A stretch of 64,000 bases of DNA, from contig MNCI01004590.1 of assembly GCA_015680685.1 (NCBI GenBank), positions 544,570-608,569 of the forward strand. The letters run 5' to 3'. Position numbers and translations under genes: made by a program. Position 1 is the stretch's first letter; each line of letters begins with the position of its first letter. Origin of the DNA: Gnetum montanum. Taxonomy: Eukaryota > Streptophyta > Gnetopsida > Gnetales > Gnetaceae. Under the pieces are notes generated by a model. It ran no database searches and was not told the DNA's origin. It saw only the letters and a program-made list of their open reading frames with translations. Positions 45,396-58,004 of this stretch are shown here, one piece after another.

Positions 45396-46479
45396 CCATC
45401 TCTTTATCTCTCTCTCTTCCCCTAACCTCCCCAATAGCTACCCCACCATAACTCAAGTTGAACTCAAAAATGACAAGAAAGTTTGAAGGCATAAGATCTA
45501 CAAAAGAAAATGTCCAAATCTCATTTCATCATCCATTTTCATATAATTAAGGCTTGTTACATACTATGATTTAAAGTTGCATGTGAATTATTTTGAAATT
45601 TTTCATACATTACTTGGATTCAATTTGATACTTCATGAGTTGTTGTATGAGGGCTAAAACATTCAGGATTTAGAGTTGCACCACAGTTGCTACATATTTC
45701 TTTTCTTTCATAGGATTTGGAACATAATTGTTGTATTGTTTAATCATTTGTATTTTCCATTTCATTTAGGTCCTATTTCATTCTTTTTTTCCCAAATCTT
45801 GTGCTTTATTTGTGTATATTAAATTATGGAAATCTCTCTTTACACACACTTTCTATTATTCATTCTTTGCTTTGAGGAGTTTAGAATCTATCTCAGTGGA
45901 GATCTATTTGTAAGCATGAATAATACTACTAAAAAATTTCAAGTACACCAAATCCTTGAAGAAAGAGTCTATAGAAAAATCCCAATAGTTTTAGGGGTGT
46001 CTTTTCAGGTTTTCATTCTTATAACCAATCTTGAAAAACCTCACATTTGCAGTGGAAAAAGAATCAAGGCTCACGATTATTCAGAAGTATCCACATGAGT
46101 TTTCACTTCTTAACTAAAGGATTTCTTGTAAAGAGAAGAAGAAAAACTTTTAAATACAAAAGAATACATGAATAAAAAATAATGAACAAATAATAATAAA
46201 AGTTAAAATCTTTCCATCCTTAAGCCTCCAAAACAAAAAAGAAATTAAAACTATAGAAGATAAATTAATTGTTCAACTCTCACTAGGAGATCTTTTATTT
46301 GAAATTACAAAAAAAAACTAACGTCTTTAAGAATTTGTTATTTAACTTTTGAAGAGAGGTCATAGTTATGCTCTTGCTATTGGTAAATAACTACATATCA
46401 AAGATTCCAAATAGAGTAGAGAACAAGCAATCAAAGATATTTTCAAATGCAAGGAAAGAAAGTAGACAAAGAAGGTTTA
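45396..46479. other. AT-rich spacer
   Basis: A 90-codon plus-strand ORF (45,826-46,098) has no recognisable features beyond a hydrophobic start and is probably chance. No other feature is seen. Confidence 0.4.
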
Positions 46480-47580
46480 TCATTAAGAATGACTTCATTG
46501 GTGCTTGATTGAAAGTTGTTACAAATTTTGGATATCCTTTTTCAAGCATGTTGGACAACATGAGATTCAAAAAGAAAAAACATGAGAAAATGAGTATTCA
46601 CTTCTACATGGAGAAAATTGAGAAGAAAAATTTTTCATATGTTTGAGATGAGTGCTAATAGGAAGATCATGATGGATACGACACCATTAAAAAATACAAA
46701 TTTTAAAAAATGAAGGAGCTTTCTAAATATCTTTTATTTTTCTCATCCAAAAGTGTGATAATAATTGCATTTTCTAGGCTTTAGTAAATTTTTTATGAAT
46801 AAAATCATTCTTTGTAATAATATTGTAAGCAACTTTGAAGTTGAAAGGGAAAATAGATATACCATCCTTCCAAAAAATATCTAAAAAGATCTAATGAAAA
46901 TTGTTACCAACCTTAAATAAATCCTCAAGATTAGAAATTAATTTTTTGAAATTCTTCTTCTTCTTTGTATTCAAGCCATAGAGGCTAAAAGCTTCATTCC
47001 ATGTAATCCATCTATCATGCATACATACACATGAAACCACAATGATACCAAATTTTCTCCAAGTGATACATAATCTATATGAATTAGATGTCCAAGCTCC
47101 TTCATTAAAAAGAATCCACTATAGGCTAATTTGCTTAAGCATATCTTCTAAAATTGTCATATGATTATGATTTCAATATTTTCTAAGCTTGCATCATGTC
47201 TTTCAAATTTGTTTAAGAATTGGAGAACTAAGAATATAATTGACATGAGGAAAAATAAGGAAGTAAAAAAATTATTAGAAGATTAACTATTATCATTCTT
47301 ATGTTTTCCTAGCATAAGCTTATTTATTAAAAGAAGCATCCAAACATCATCTTTATTAATGTACTATGCAATCCATTTTGTAGAAATGAGGCCGTGTCCT
47401 TAATCTTTCTTACTACAAGTATAAATATCCCAACTAACTTTCAAAAAATATTTTCTATGTTGCTTAGCACACCAAAGAAACTGATAGATAATTGTTGACA
47501 TCAACTTAGGACACCCTTCCTTTTCCAACATCATGTGTCCTAGGTGTTGTTTCAAAACTCAAGTTTAGGTGCTTTTTGTT
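46480..47580 (-). pseudogene. LINE C-terminal remnant (end of RT and zinc-finger-like region)
   Basis: On the minus strand, from about 47,560 downward: MLEKEGCPKLMSTIIYQFLW, WCAKQHRKYFLKVSWDIYTC, GHGLISTKWIA. This resembles the plant L1-type LINE stretch FLW....K....VSWD..C.PK..GGLG. Further down come FPFNFKVAYNIITKNDFIHK, KAPSFFKICIFQWCRIHHDL and FSPCRSEYSFSHVF, in the manner of the zf-RVT domain. Stops and frameshifts are frequent. The catalytic RT core is not visible. Confidence 0.5.
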
Positions 47581-48229
47581 TTCTAACTACACCAAGGCTT
47601 GGATACCTCCAAAGAAACTCAATGGTTTAAGAAAACTATGTATTTGGCTAAAAATATCATAAATCGCATAAATAACTCAAAAAAGTTTTACTATAAATAA
47701 TACTTGTCAGAAGAATCTAGCCTATTGACTCTATCATATGAGTAAATAATATTTTTCCTTTCCAAAATTACTTAGTCAATATATTCTTAATTGGAAAATG
47801 TCTAAAAAAATATTCCTTCACTTTAATGCAAAAGTGTAATCTACCAAATCTACTACCAATTTTCCTTAGAGCAAACAAACATTCTACAAGAAAATTGAAA
47901 AATAGAGCTAGTTCCAATGGTTTAAAATAATGGACAACAAATTACATGACTTCTTAGGCATGAAAATGAGTTACCATTAACATGAGAAAATACTTAGGAG
48001 ATCAAACTATTTGAATCAATCGATGATGATAGAAACTAACCCTTGAATTGGACAAGCAATTTCAGTAACATTTCTAAGCATTAAACAATGTAAACCAAAA
48101 ACTATGCAATTTAGAAAAGGCTAAAAACAATAAAAATAACTCACAAGACAAGGATCAATTTGGCCAAATATTTGAAATTAGAGTATCATTGTCATACTTC
48201 CTTTACAGAAAAATATTTTTTCATCCCCC
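47581..48229. other. AT-rich spacer, possibly more LINE sequence
   Basis: No sustained frame was identified and no motif was recognised. Confidence 0.35.
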
Positions 48230-48783
48230 AAGGCTCCTTCCTCTTTTAAAAAACCTTTTTTCCTTTTTTATAGAAGAAGTTTAAATGGTTTTAACTAAAA
48301 AGAAGTTCCAACAAACAATTATTATAATTGATTAACTATTTTTTTGGCTTGAAAAGTATCTTTTATGAATTGCAATTTGGATAACTTCTCTTGAATTTCA
48401 GGACTTGTTGTATTTTTTGCTTGAAAATCTTTAATGTGATCCTCTTATTTTTGTACTTGGCATCAATGATAACTTTGATCATGCAATGACAATAATTCTT
48501 TGGCCATTTCTTCCATTTCCATAGTAGAAAACGATTATATTAGTTTTGATTCTAACTGAATATCATCATTTGATTCAATAGCTTTGATGGCATAGGTTAT
48601 GATCTCTTCACATTCCTAGATGTTGTGCAATGTCTTATCCATATCAGTTTTGTCCTAGCAGATTCTTTGAACCCTATTCATGGCTCCAACCATAACATCA
48701 TTGAAGAATGAGGTGAACTATTTAGGTAGATGATTTCTAGTAATATTGGCTCATTTTATGAACTTGGTGCTTTCCATTATAGG
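48230..48783 (-). pseudogene. Unidentified coding remnant, part 2 (interrupted by element P)
   Basis: The minus strand reads protein-like sequence with scattered stops: FTSFFNDVMVGAMNRVQRIC, AIKAIESNDDIQ, MEMEEMAKELLSLHDQSYH, PEIQEKLSKLQFIKDTFQAK. A similar helical, charged style continues on the other side of element P at 55,913-56,230. Family unknown. Confidence 0.4.
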
Positions 48784-49627
48784 TGATGGGACGCAATATC
48801 ACATACGCGATATTGCATCTTTCCCTACGATATCGCATACGCTATATCACAGCTCGTCGTCAGTTCTATAAATAAGAGGTGGCTCTCCCTTGTTTCATCA
48901 TCTAGATCTAGACCCTTAGTGAAACTCTGGCAGTTTTACCATTCCAAAGATAGAATAATTTCCATGTGCCCACAGTAGGAGTCCCAAAGTGAACGGATCT
49001 TTATTCGAGAAAATTGTACTTGAGCACACATTTATGTACGGAAATAAAGACGAACTTTTTGATAAACCTTGTAGTGCATGNTTACGGAAATAAAGACAAA
49101 CTTTTTGATAAACCTTGTAGTGCATGGACTAAGCTAATTAGGATTTAATTAATGTTAAATTCTTAAATGCTTTCTTAGATAATTAGTCTCTCTCAACCCT
49201 CAACTCCTAGTTAAGTGCATTCAGTACGACCGCTTCGAGCACGTGTGCTAGGCTTGGTAACCCAATAACGAATAGCGTTTGGTAATCTCAGTAGCGTTGT
49301 GCTGGTTCAAGGTGTGTATGGTAAGTGGGAACGGATACTAATGCTAGGATGCTTAAAGCTTAGTTAGTGAAAGTTAGTTACTTAGTCTCTTCATCCTTTC
49401 CTCTCTTAGCATAGGCGATAAAGAGATAAAAGACATAAAAATCACATACCTCAGACTTACTTAACCATACAACCATGACAATACAAGTAAGTCTGGGAAG
49501 ACAACGATTGATTAACCTTAAGTGTTCCATAAGGCACGTAAGCACTTAGACCTTGGAGTTCAACCGGATCGCTCGTGTAACGCTCGTATTCGTATGGTTG
49601 AGTGTAGGGGTACCTCGCCACTCATCA
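48784..49627 (+). repeat. 5' LTR of element P
   Basis: It begins TGATGGGACGCAATATCACA and ends CGCCACTCATCA. It has GATATC-type motifs in U3 and a TATA-like CTATAAATAAG at 48,866-48,876. The length of 844 bp includes an assembly-related duplication around the N at 49,081. Confidence 0.9.
49032..49126. other. Likely assembly duplication around a single N (49,081)
   Basis: A stretch of about 45 bp (TTACGGAAATAAAGAC(G/A)AAC...GTAGTGCATG) occurs on both sides of one N, while the 3' LTR and the M LTR have it once. Confidence 0.75.
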
Positions 49628-49628
49628 T

Positions 49629-49646
49629 TGGCACCATTGCTAGGGA
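49629..49646 (+). other. Primer binding site of element P
   Basis: TGGCACCATTGCTAGGGA, one base after the LTR end; tRNA-Asp-like as in M. Confidence 0.75.
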
Positions 49647-49776
49647 CTTTGTTGTTTGTGCGCTATGTAGAACATAGGATATCATTTACATCATTGGGAG
49701 CTAAAACGAACCCTTAGGGTTAATCAAGAGAAAAAATAATAACATAACAACAAACAGCACATCGAATAAAACAAAC

Positions 49777-51914
49777 ATGTCTTCTTCTCCACACAAAAGC
49801 ACTTCACCGCCTAGGACCAACACTAGAGACAATCGGCGGCACAACATACATAACCCAGAACTGTTGGTTCCTCAACAATTCAGTGTGGTATATATTCATC
49901 ATATGAATATATACCTGACTTTACCTTTGTCTTCCATCAAGATGAACAACTACGTTGGAGAGACTTGGAGGGTGACATAGTATTGCATCTAGACAAAGGT
50001 GCTCCCAACATGCTCCTGCGTGCCCTTGCACGAATTGGCATGTCACAATTATACGCTAAGTACATTGCGCTCGATTACAACGTAAGGGACTACCATCCCA
50101 CAGAAGCACAACATCAATGGGACTTGCGGCAAGAGAGTTATCACACATCATTGAAGGGCAAAGGACCCCATAATGCTTCACCCATCATAAGAGAAATTAA
50201 GGGTGGTGAACCTATTTCAATAAGTTCTCCACAAAATGATGTTCCTCCTCCTAACAATAGTGAGGAGGTGGTGTATCAGAACCTTCACTCCATGATACAC
50301 AACCCTGGTTCTAATTCCCACGAACAACAAGTGTTCAATGAGGGAACACAAACACAAGATAAGGGTAAGCATTTTGATTGTCATCACGATCGGGGTTGAG
50401 ATCACCAAAGGGAAGGTAGGAAACATCATCATGGTGATGGTTCTCCTTCCTCTTCCTCTTCATCGCAACATTCACCCTCTCCTTCAATGTCGGGATGTAG
50501 TCACAATGAACCTAACTGTGAGGACAAGGGTAAGAAAAATGAGAAACCTCGACGAGAGAGTCGAGAGTGAGGACGAGGGAATTCTAGGGAATCACGACAT
50601 GGAAGAAGGGAAAGTAGGGAACCACGTAGACATCACAGACACCATGAGAGAGACGACCATGACAAACCCCTACTTGCAACCTGAAGCATGTTAAACATTA
50701 CGGAGGCTATGAGAATACCTACTAGGCACCAGAAAGATAGCTGGATCAAGAGACTAAACATGAATAATATCCCACGGTTTGAGGGGGGATACAATGCTGA
50801 TCCATAGAATCACTTACAAGCATTTCATGATGCCTGCACCTTGTAGAACATTGAAAACGAGTGGCAAAAGTTAAAGTTGTTCCCAAGGACACTCATAAAA
50901 GAAGCGAAAAGTTGGTACTAGCCCTTAGAACCAAAAACCATTAGGAGGTGGAGTACGATGCTAGAATCATTTAATGATAAATATCAAACATACTCCCAAG
51001 TGTCCAACTTATGAAAACATATCCAAGGATGGAAGCAGGGAACTCATGAATCCTTGGATGCTTCCATGGGCTGATATTATGCATTGCTACATCATTTCCC
51101 AGGCCATGGTTACGCACAACGGGATCAACTACGCCATCTCGTAGATGGGCTAATACATGAAACCAAGAGAACCCTTGGGACATATGCCCAAGGGAGATTA
51201 TCTAAACTTAGATCCCATGAAGTTCATAGATTATTGGAGCAAGTAGCTAAGGAAGAAGGTGAGCTATGCAAGAGAGAAAGCATGGAAGAGTATAACCATG
51301 ATCCTTCCCTCTGAAAAAGGGGAGTGAGATTCTATGAGGAGGAGGATGAGTCACCACTCGAAGAGTTGGTGAGTAGGAAAACCTTGCAGCTTTAGAAATT
51401 AACAATAGAAGTGTTGGCTAAGGTAGATCAAATGTGGGACTCCTTAGATAGTAGAACTGAAACCATTTTAAAAATTGTAGATGAGTCTAAGGAGCGAAGT
51501 AGTGACAATGATAAGCAAAAGAAGAGGGACTTGGACCATGCACATAACAAAGGTAAGGGTAAAATGGCTATCACTGAAGAGGTTGTAGATTCGAACACAG
51601 ACAATGATGGTGGATGTTAGATCTACCAATATGACCATCCTAAGGGATGTTGCCTGATAATCTCACATCTACAAGAGTCTAGGGTGTATGCACTCAACCC
51701 AAGGCTTAACAAAAGGCAAGCACCCCGTCAGTTACCTTATCCCCAAGGTAACCCAAGGCAGTTCCATCAATCGTTAACATACTATCCAAGTGGAACTCTG
51801 CCACAACCTATGGAGCAACACCAGCAGTGGCAATACCCACAGTCATGGGGGATGCCACCGCCAAGGCAACAATACTCTTACCGGCAACTAGATCCATATG
51901 GCTACTACGTGTAG
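49777..51914 (+). pseudogene. gag of element P
   Basis: The start is MSSSPHKSTSPPRTNTRDNR. A frameshift near 49,900 joins to FTFVFHQDEQLRWRDLEGDI and LLRALARIGMSQLYAKYIAL. One frame then runs to YGYYV-stop at 51,914 with stops at expected Gln, Arg or Trp codons. Order: Ser/His/Arg-rich stretch (50,400-50,640), capsid-like part (50,760-51,250), knuckle region (51,600-51,650, C.IYQYDHPKGCC with the second Cys changed), Gln/Pro-rich end. It aligns with M gag (6,091-8,204). Confidence 0.85.
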
Positions 51915-52984
51915 CAACCAATCTCTCCAAGTGACTCTGTTGGTCACGTGACCCCACCACGTCACTACCAAGCTCGGGAGTACTATAAGACCCCTTCTCT
52001 TGGAAGAGACACACCACATGCATACCATCCTCCAAATCCACCCACAACTCTTACACTGATATCACCACTACCACCTGCTCCAGCGATACAAGGGGAACTC
52101 CCCACTCAATTGTAGCAACGCACTACTATGAGAGCTGTAAACCTTCAACCTGCTACTGGTTCTGACAACTATACAAAGAGAAGACCTTTCTTTAGAACCA
52201 AAAGCCCAAACAAGCTCTCACAACCACAAGTGGTTGAGCCTCTAAACACTCCTCCATCAAATAAGGCTTCGGAGCTCCCTTCAAACCAACAACAGAGCTC
52301 AACACATACGGTTATGTTAACACATACCATCACTGACTAAATAAAGGTGGGTCACCTTCCCAGGAAACTCTCTAATCCTAGAAGTCCCTTAATCTACCTC
52401 CAAGTCGCTGGGAATGAACCACATAAGGCTCTTCTAGGCTCAAGTTCCAGAGTCAACTTGATATCGCAATAAATGTATAAAGCCTGGAACCTACATCCAC
52501 TAAAGAAGAGCAATATTCTTAGGATTAGTGGAGGACATCATTACCATTGTGTGTGGTTGGTCATACCCAGCTGATTTCCTAGTGATACAAGTCAACAATG
52601 ACAAGGGGGACTTTCCAATAATAATGGGAAGGGCATGGCTGAGTACCATGAACGCATGCCTAGGAATCCGCGATCTTTCCTTAGAAATATCTAAGGAAAA
52701 TACTTATGGAAAGATCAAGAAGAAGAAGGTTCCATGCATCACATACAGTGATACAGAGGGTGATAGTGTACAGGAGTGCTCAATATCTCCTGCATGCAAC
52801 TGGTGTGCTCAGGAAGTTAACATACAAAAGTGCTTGTATGTAGCAACCACACAACAAAAGAACACCTAGTGGTTGACAACTAATCAAGAGAGCAATCCAC
52901 CAATATGCATGGAACTAACTGGGGGACCAACTTGCATCCACGAAGAAAGCATAGATGCACTGAAGCAAGAGTGTCGCCAACTTT
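51915..52984 (+). pseudogene. Protease region of element P
   Basis: The same frame continues with KRRPFFRTKSPNKLSQ, SPLIYLQVAGNEPHKALLGS and SSRVNLISQ, where the catalytic D-S-G is lost. After a frameshift near 52,505 come WSYPADFLVIQVNNDKGDFP and IIMGRAWLSTMNAC. The linker continues to CIHEESIDALKQECRQLSTF, equivalent to M at about 4,960-5,060, where the deletion begins. Confidence 0.75.
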
Positions 52985-53060
52985 CAACCTTTAATCTGAA
53001 ACCACCAATCGAGTGAAGTTGAAAACTCTTAAGAAATCCAAATGAGTACTCCGATAGGAG
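52985..53060 (+). other. Internal deletion junction of element P
   Basis: Left of the junction the sequence matches M near 4,960 (before RT). Right of it, GTGCAACCGACCAACCCTTA and later bases match M near 2,110-2,130 (integrase C-terminal end). The exact break cannot be placed because of divergence. Confidence 0.7.
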
Positions 53061-55094
53061 AATACTAGTCTGTGTGCAACCGACCAACCCTTATCATGAA
53101 CCTAGAACGGTCTATACACATAGCACATTTGAGAGAGGATGATCTCGCTCACCATTTCGGATCTCTCCCTTCCAATTCAGTCATGGGGGAGATGGCCACC
53201 TATGTTGATCATTTGAGGCCCTCAATTTCTTTTTAAATTTTTGTTTTACAAATTTCTTTAACTTTTCTTATTTTTGTTTTATAACATCATTTATACTTTT
53301 CATTTCTTTGTGTGTTTGATTATTTTGTTTGATTCGTCACTTAATAAGTGCTCCAAAAATGGTATGAACTATATTCCATTGATTGCTAATGTTTGATTTT
53401 TACCTTTAAATTATGATGTTGATACTAAGGTATGGTTCTTTTGATATAGTAGGCAATGAGTCTACTTCATCCATACATCCATAAATTTCTATGGTCTCTC
53501 TTGGCCTAGAACTATACAGTCTCCTTTCTCAATAATAAGAACTATCAAAGAATCGGTGGCAGGGCATTTCTCAAACTAAGGAAGGACTCAAGGATTGAAA
53601 AGGGTGTGACTTCAAGGGGATTTGATGCACTTGTGCTAGCCATTCTCTTGGGTGCTTGGACGTTTTCTTCTTGAGTTTTCTTATTATTTCGACGTTGCTT
53701 CATTTTCAGGAAGCTGAGCCAATCAAAATAAAAATAACAAAGTCTTTGCATAGTATGGTTCTCATGTATAAACACAAAAATAAAATAAAAAACAAAAATA
53801 AAACCAATGAGAATTCAAAGCACACCCCTTAGATGAAATAATTATTTGGGCTACAAGCACTGGTTATGGAACTAAAATAAACATATTCCCTCTAACTAAA
53901 GCCCTTCTCGCTTTCTACTTTCTCCTCTTTCGTTTCATCGGAATGGTGGTGGCTCTGTAGTGAAGGCATTCTTGTTACTTCAAGTGGATGGATGGGCCGA
54001 ATGTATTAATGCAAATTCACTAAATGTGGTTTGTTTGAGGCCGGATTTGGAATGGGATCTACTAAGTCACATTAACCATTAATACACAAGGGGCTATACA
54101 CCACCTTGTTCTAGAGATTCCATTCCATTATTTTCTTTCCATCTTTATTTCCCCACTTATCACCTCATTGCCAGTTGTATCAGTAGTCCATATTTTGGTG
54201 GATGCATTGTTTTCTTTTTGGTAAACTCTTGTGGTTAAGATTTTAACTCTTGTCTCTTAATGACATTCTTAGAGCCTACGGACTCTTTGAATGTGGGATT
54301 GTCAGGGCATTAAGGGCATAAGCCTACTTTGGGGAGGATCCACTAGCATTCCTATTTGGTGCATCCATTAATTTCTTTCCTTTAAAAATTTCCGCAATTA
54401 CCAATTATTTTGTTCATTTCCATCTTTGACATCCATTTTATTGGCGTGACCATTGTTTCTTTTTCTCCATCTTTCTTATTCCTTACCTTTTTTCCATTAT
54501 ATCGCTACCGGAGGTTTGCTCTCATTCATGGGGGTCCTGGTCCAATTTTTTTTTATTTTCTCCTAACCCCTACACCTCGAGTAGTCACCAATATTATATC
54601 TTTAGATCCGTATCAGCTATAGCACAACTCAGCCAATGAATCTTACACTGAAGCAAGGTATCAATTACATTATGATTCATTTACCCTTGCTAATATAAGA
54701 ACTGTGTTGTATGTGCAGATGGAAATCATACAACAACGAATTAGATCTAGAGAGAACACTTGGAATTGACTGGTGCTGAAGCAATTATGTAAGGAACAGG
54801 ATTGATGATGCACTTAGGGATGGACAACGAAAGACGCACTCTAGCGTTGGCAGCAAACTTCTTCTTTTCTCTCTCTCTTCTCTCTTCTCTCTCAGTTGCC
54901 ACATAAGGCTGGATGTTAATTATGCATAGTGTTCACTCTTGTTGTCATGAACACTAGATTTTGCTATGTATTGTAATGATGATCCGTTCACATGTCATCT
55001 CATTCACCATTAGTTCCATTCAAGTCAATAATCCCATACCTTCCCACTATTTTGTAAGGAACTCGAGGATGAGTTTTTATTCAGTCATGGGGTA
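53061..55094 (+). other. 3' non-pol region of element P
   Basis: It is homologous in reverse to 1-2,110 of M. A short integrase C-terminal tail is followed by a pyrimidine-rich stretch and sequence without a convincing gene. A reading at about 54,500-54,770 is shared with M (see 1-2,050). The bases before the 3' LTR are GAGTTTTTATTCAGTCATGG. Confidence 0.6.
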
Positions 55095-55912
55095 TGATAA
55101 GACGCGATATCGTGTCTTTCCCTGCAATATCGTGTACGCGATATTACAGCCCGTCATCAATTCTATAAATAAGAGGCGGCTCTCCCTTGTTTCATCATCT
55201 AGATCTAGACCCTTAGCAAAACTTTGGTAGTTTTACCATTCCAGAGATAGAATAATTTCCATATGCTCGCAGTAGGAGTCTCAAAGTGAACGGATCTTTA
55301 TTCAAGCAAATTGTACCTGAGCGCACATTTGTGTACGGAAATAAAGACGAACTTTCTGATAAACCTTGCAGTGCATGGACTAAGCTAATTAGGATTTAAC
55401 TAATGTTAAATGCTTAAATGCTTTCTTAGATAATTAATCTCTCTCAACCCTCAACTCTTAGTTAAGTGCATTCAATACGACCGCTTCGAGCACGTGTGCT
55501 ACGCTTGGTAACCCAGTAATGAATAGTGTTTGGTAATCCCAGTAGCATTGCGCTGGTTCATGGTGTGTACGATAAGTGGGAACGGATACTGATGCTAAGA
55601 CGTTTAAAGCTTAGTTAGTGAAAGTTAGTTACTTAGTCTCTTCACCCTTTCCTCTCTTAGCATAGGCGATAAAAAGATAAAAGACATAAAAATCACATAC
55701 CTCAGACTTACTTAACCATACAACCGTGACAATACAAGTAAGTCTGGGAAAACAACGATTGATTAACCTTAAGTGTTCCATAAGGCGCGTAAGCACTTAG
55801 TCCTTGGAGTTCGACCCAATCGCGTGTGTAACGCTAGTATTCGTATGGTTGAGTCGCACGTGTAACGCTAGTATTCATATGGTTGAGTGTAGGGGTACCT
55901 CGCCACTCATCA
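55095..55912 (+). repeat. 3' LTR of element P
   Basis: It begins TGATAAGACGCGATATCG and ends CGCCACTCATCA. It contains a 34-bp tandem duplication (about 55,825-55,890, GTGTAACGCTAGTATTC twice) absent from the 5' LTR. TATA-like box at 55,163-55,173. Confidence 0.9.
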
Positions 55913-56230
55913 ACATCAACAGTATTCTCAAAAAAACTATTTTCTACCTTTAAATTCATTTATCTCTATTAATATCTTTTTTACCTATTCCTTCATACTA
56001 GCCAAATTATTTATAACAAGTTTAAAATCTACTACCTAATTTAAAACTTTGCCCATTATACGTTCATTGTCTACTCTACTTGATGTTGCTTGCAATTGCT
56101 ATGGTAATATCATTTCGCATATCCCGCTTTGAACGGTTGGGCAAAGGAACGCCATATAATTCATAGCTTCTAATATCAATTATCTGATCTAGCCTCTATT
56201 TTAACTTTAGGTAGTTTTTGTTGTACTCTA
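55913..56230 (-). pseudogene. Unidentified coding remnant, part 1 (interrupted by element P)
   Basis: The minus strand reads ILEAMNYMAFLCPTVQSGIC, QLQATSSRVDNERIMGKVLN, VVDFKLVINNLASMKE and VKKILIEINEFKGRK with few stops. It continues in style at 48,783-48,230 across element P. No family recognised. Confidence 0.4.
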
Positions 56231-58004
56231 TTAGAGTAAAAATCCGATTTATGACATTTTAGATCAAATCGGCCCCAGGTCTGAAGCCTATTTTGTGCAT
56301 GCCTGTGTATTGATAAAAACTTCTCTGTTCATTTTCTTCACTAAAAGCCTTAATCTGGATAGTCTTGCATAAACATGATCTCCGTTGTGATGAAAAAGTG
56401 GTTTTGGATCCCCTCTTCTACATCTTGAATTTTCAAATTATTCACTCATTCTGTTCATCACCGCAGCTGAAAAATTGAAAGGACAAAACTCTGCAAATAA
56501 TCTGATAATACTTGGATGTGAATGTATTGAAATAGAACATTTGTGTTATCTTTGGCTTTCATATTCTTCTTTGGCATGTTGGAAACTTGGCCTGTTTGCT
56601 GAATTGATTACCTTGCACAAATGGATATTGAAACTACTTTAGAACTTGCAAAAGCCCTTCTGATGAAATATTTTGGATGATGGCTGATTTGGGAGTTCAT
56701 ATGACATTTAAAAGTCCTGCAATGTGAGCTTTCTTGAGCTACTTCCAAATTTGAATAATATCAGTTCCTAATTTTTTCCTTTATTAATCAATGTTTTAGA
56801 GACCCCACTATTTTCTTGCCATTTTTGGGTTAAATTGGCTTTGTTCCAATTTAGGAATGTTTTCTGGCCTATTCGTTCCATTTTGATTGCTCAGCAATTT
56901 TCTTGCCACCACGTAGCCATTTTTCTTGCATTTGATTTAACGGGAGGAATTGGTTTGTCCTACTTAGGAAGTGGGTGAACAGACACTCGTCTAATTTTGA
57001 TTTGTGTGCAAATAATACCTCATACTCTTTCGGCTTGGAATGGGACAAAACTGATTCTCCCTAATTATGGAGTGGAAGAAATACCAATTGTCCCATTTCA
57101 TGGGTTTGAATTCCTTTGCTACTATCACATGTGGTTGCGCTTTCTCTTGCCAATGAAATGGAGTAAACTGTCTTTTTGCCATTTTAGAAAGTAAGTTTTC
57201 AGTCATTTTTTCCACTTCAGATTTTTTGCAATGACTATATCATATGCATCTTTTTTAAATTGGAAAGAAAAGGAGATGGCAAATTTCGGAATTGGAAAAA
57301 CCTGGCCATGTTCCAATTTAAATTCTTATCTTTGGTTGATGACACGTGTTTGAATTTTCATTTTGAGGATAATAGGATGGAAGAAATTACCATCATTCTA
57401 TTTTGACCTTAAACTATGCTTGTCTAAGATGATTCTACCGGGGCCATGTGGCTTTGTCCTATTTGATTGATGAAATGAGAAGAATTGGTGCTGCCCCATT
57501 TCTAATAGTAGTTTTTTGGCCACTTTTCCCATTTCAAACTTTGTGCCATAAAGTTAGGGGTCTTCATTCTTGAATGCTAAGATGGAAGAAACTCTCGTTG
57601 CCCAATCTCAATGTATGCATTCTTTCTTTATAAAATGGACTGATTTAGGCTCATGCTTTGACTAGTATATATCATCGGAACTTGGACAAAAAAGATTTAT
57701 CCCATTTGAAGAATATAGAAAAATGACTACTTTACCAACTTCAATTGTTGAACTGGAGAAATCATGTGTTTTGTTAATCATTATCTAGTGCTTACATATC
57801 TTATGGTTAAATTTTAACTTGTGTGCATTAACTAATATTATCTCTATCATTGTATTGGCCATGTATCTTTATTAATCTAAATTGGGAGAAATTACTCTTG
57901 GTGGAATAGTGAACTAGGATAAACTTGTTTTGACTAATTTAACATTTCTAATCCAACTCAGAGAATTGAGGTAAACTTATTTTATCCCATTTCACAAATT
58001 GGCC
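56231..58004. other. AT-rich DNA without a gene
   Basis: Scattered copies of a (T)CCCATTTCA type word and GGAAGAAATTACCAT suggest a very old repeat array (57,060-57,980), but no period is clear. No protein similarity is seen. Confidence 0.4.

Larger units (their letters stand above)
48784..55912 (+). mobile_element. Athila-like element P, internally deleted
   Basis: LTRs at 48,784-49,627 and 55,095-55,912, PBS, gag and protease as in M, then an abrupt join (about 52,985-53,060) from the linker before RT to the integrase C-terminal end, then the 3' non-pol region. About 2.8 kb containing RT, RNase H and the integrase core is missing relative to M. CpG-containing motifs survive well compared with T1 and T2, so it is probably younger. 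The immediate 5-bp flanks (ATAGG and ACATC) do not match. Confidence 0.9.

Noticed and set aside
45826-46098. 90-codon plus-strand ORF.
   Set aside because: No family motif, no neighbouring exon or repeat context; a frame of this length is plausible by chance in AT-rich DNA.
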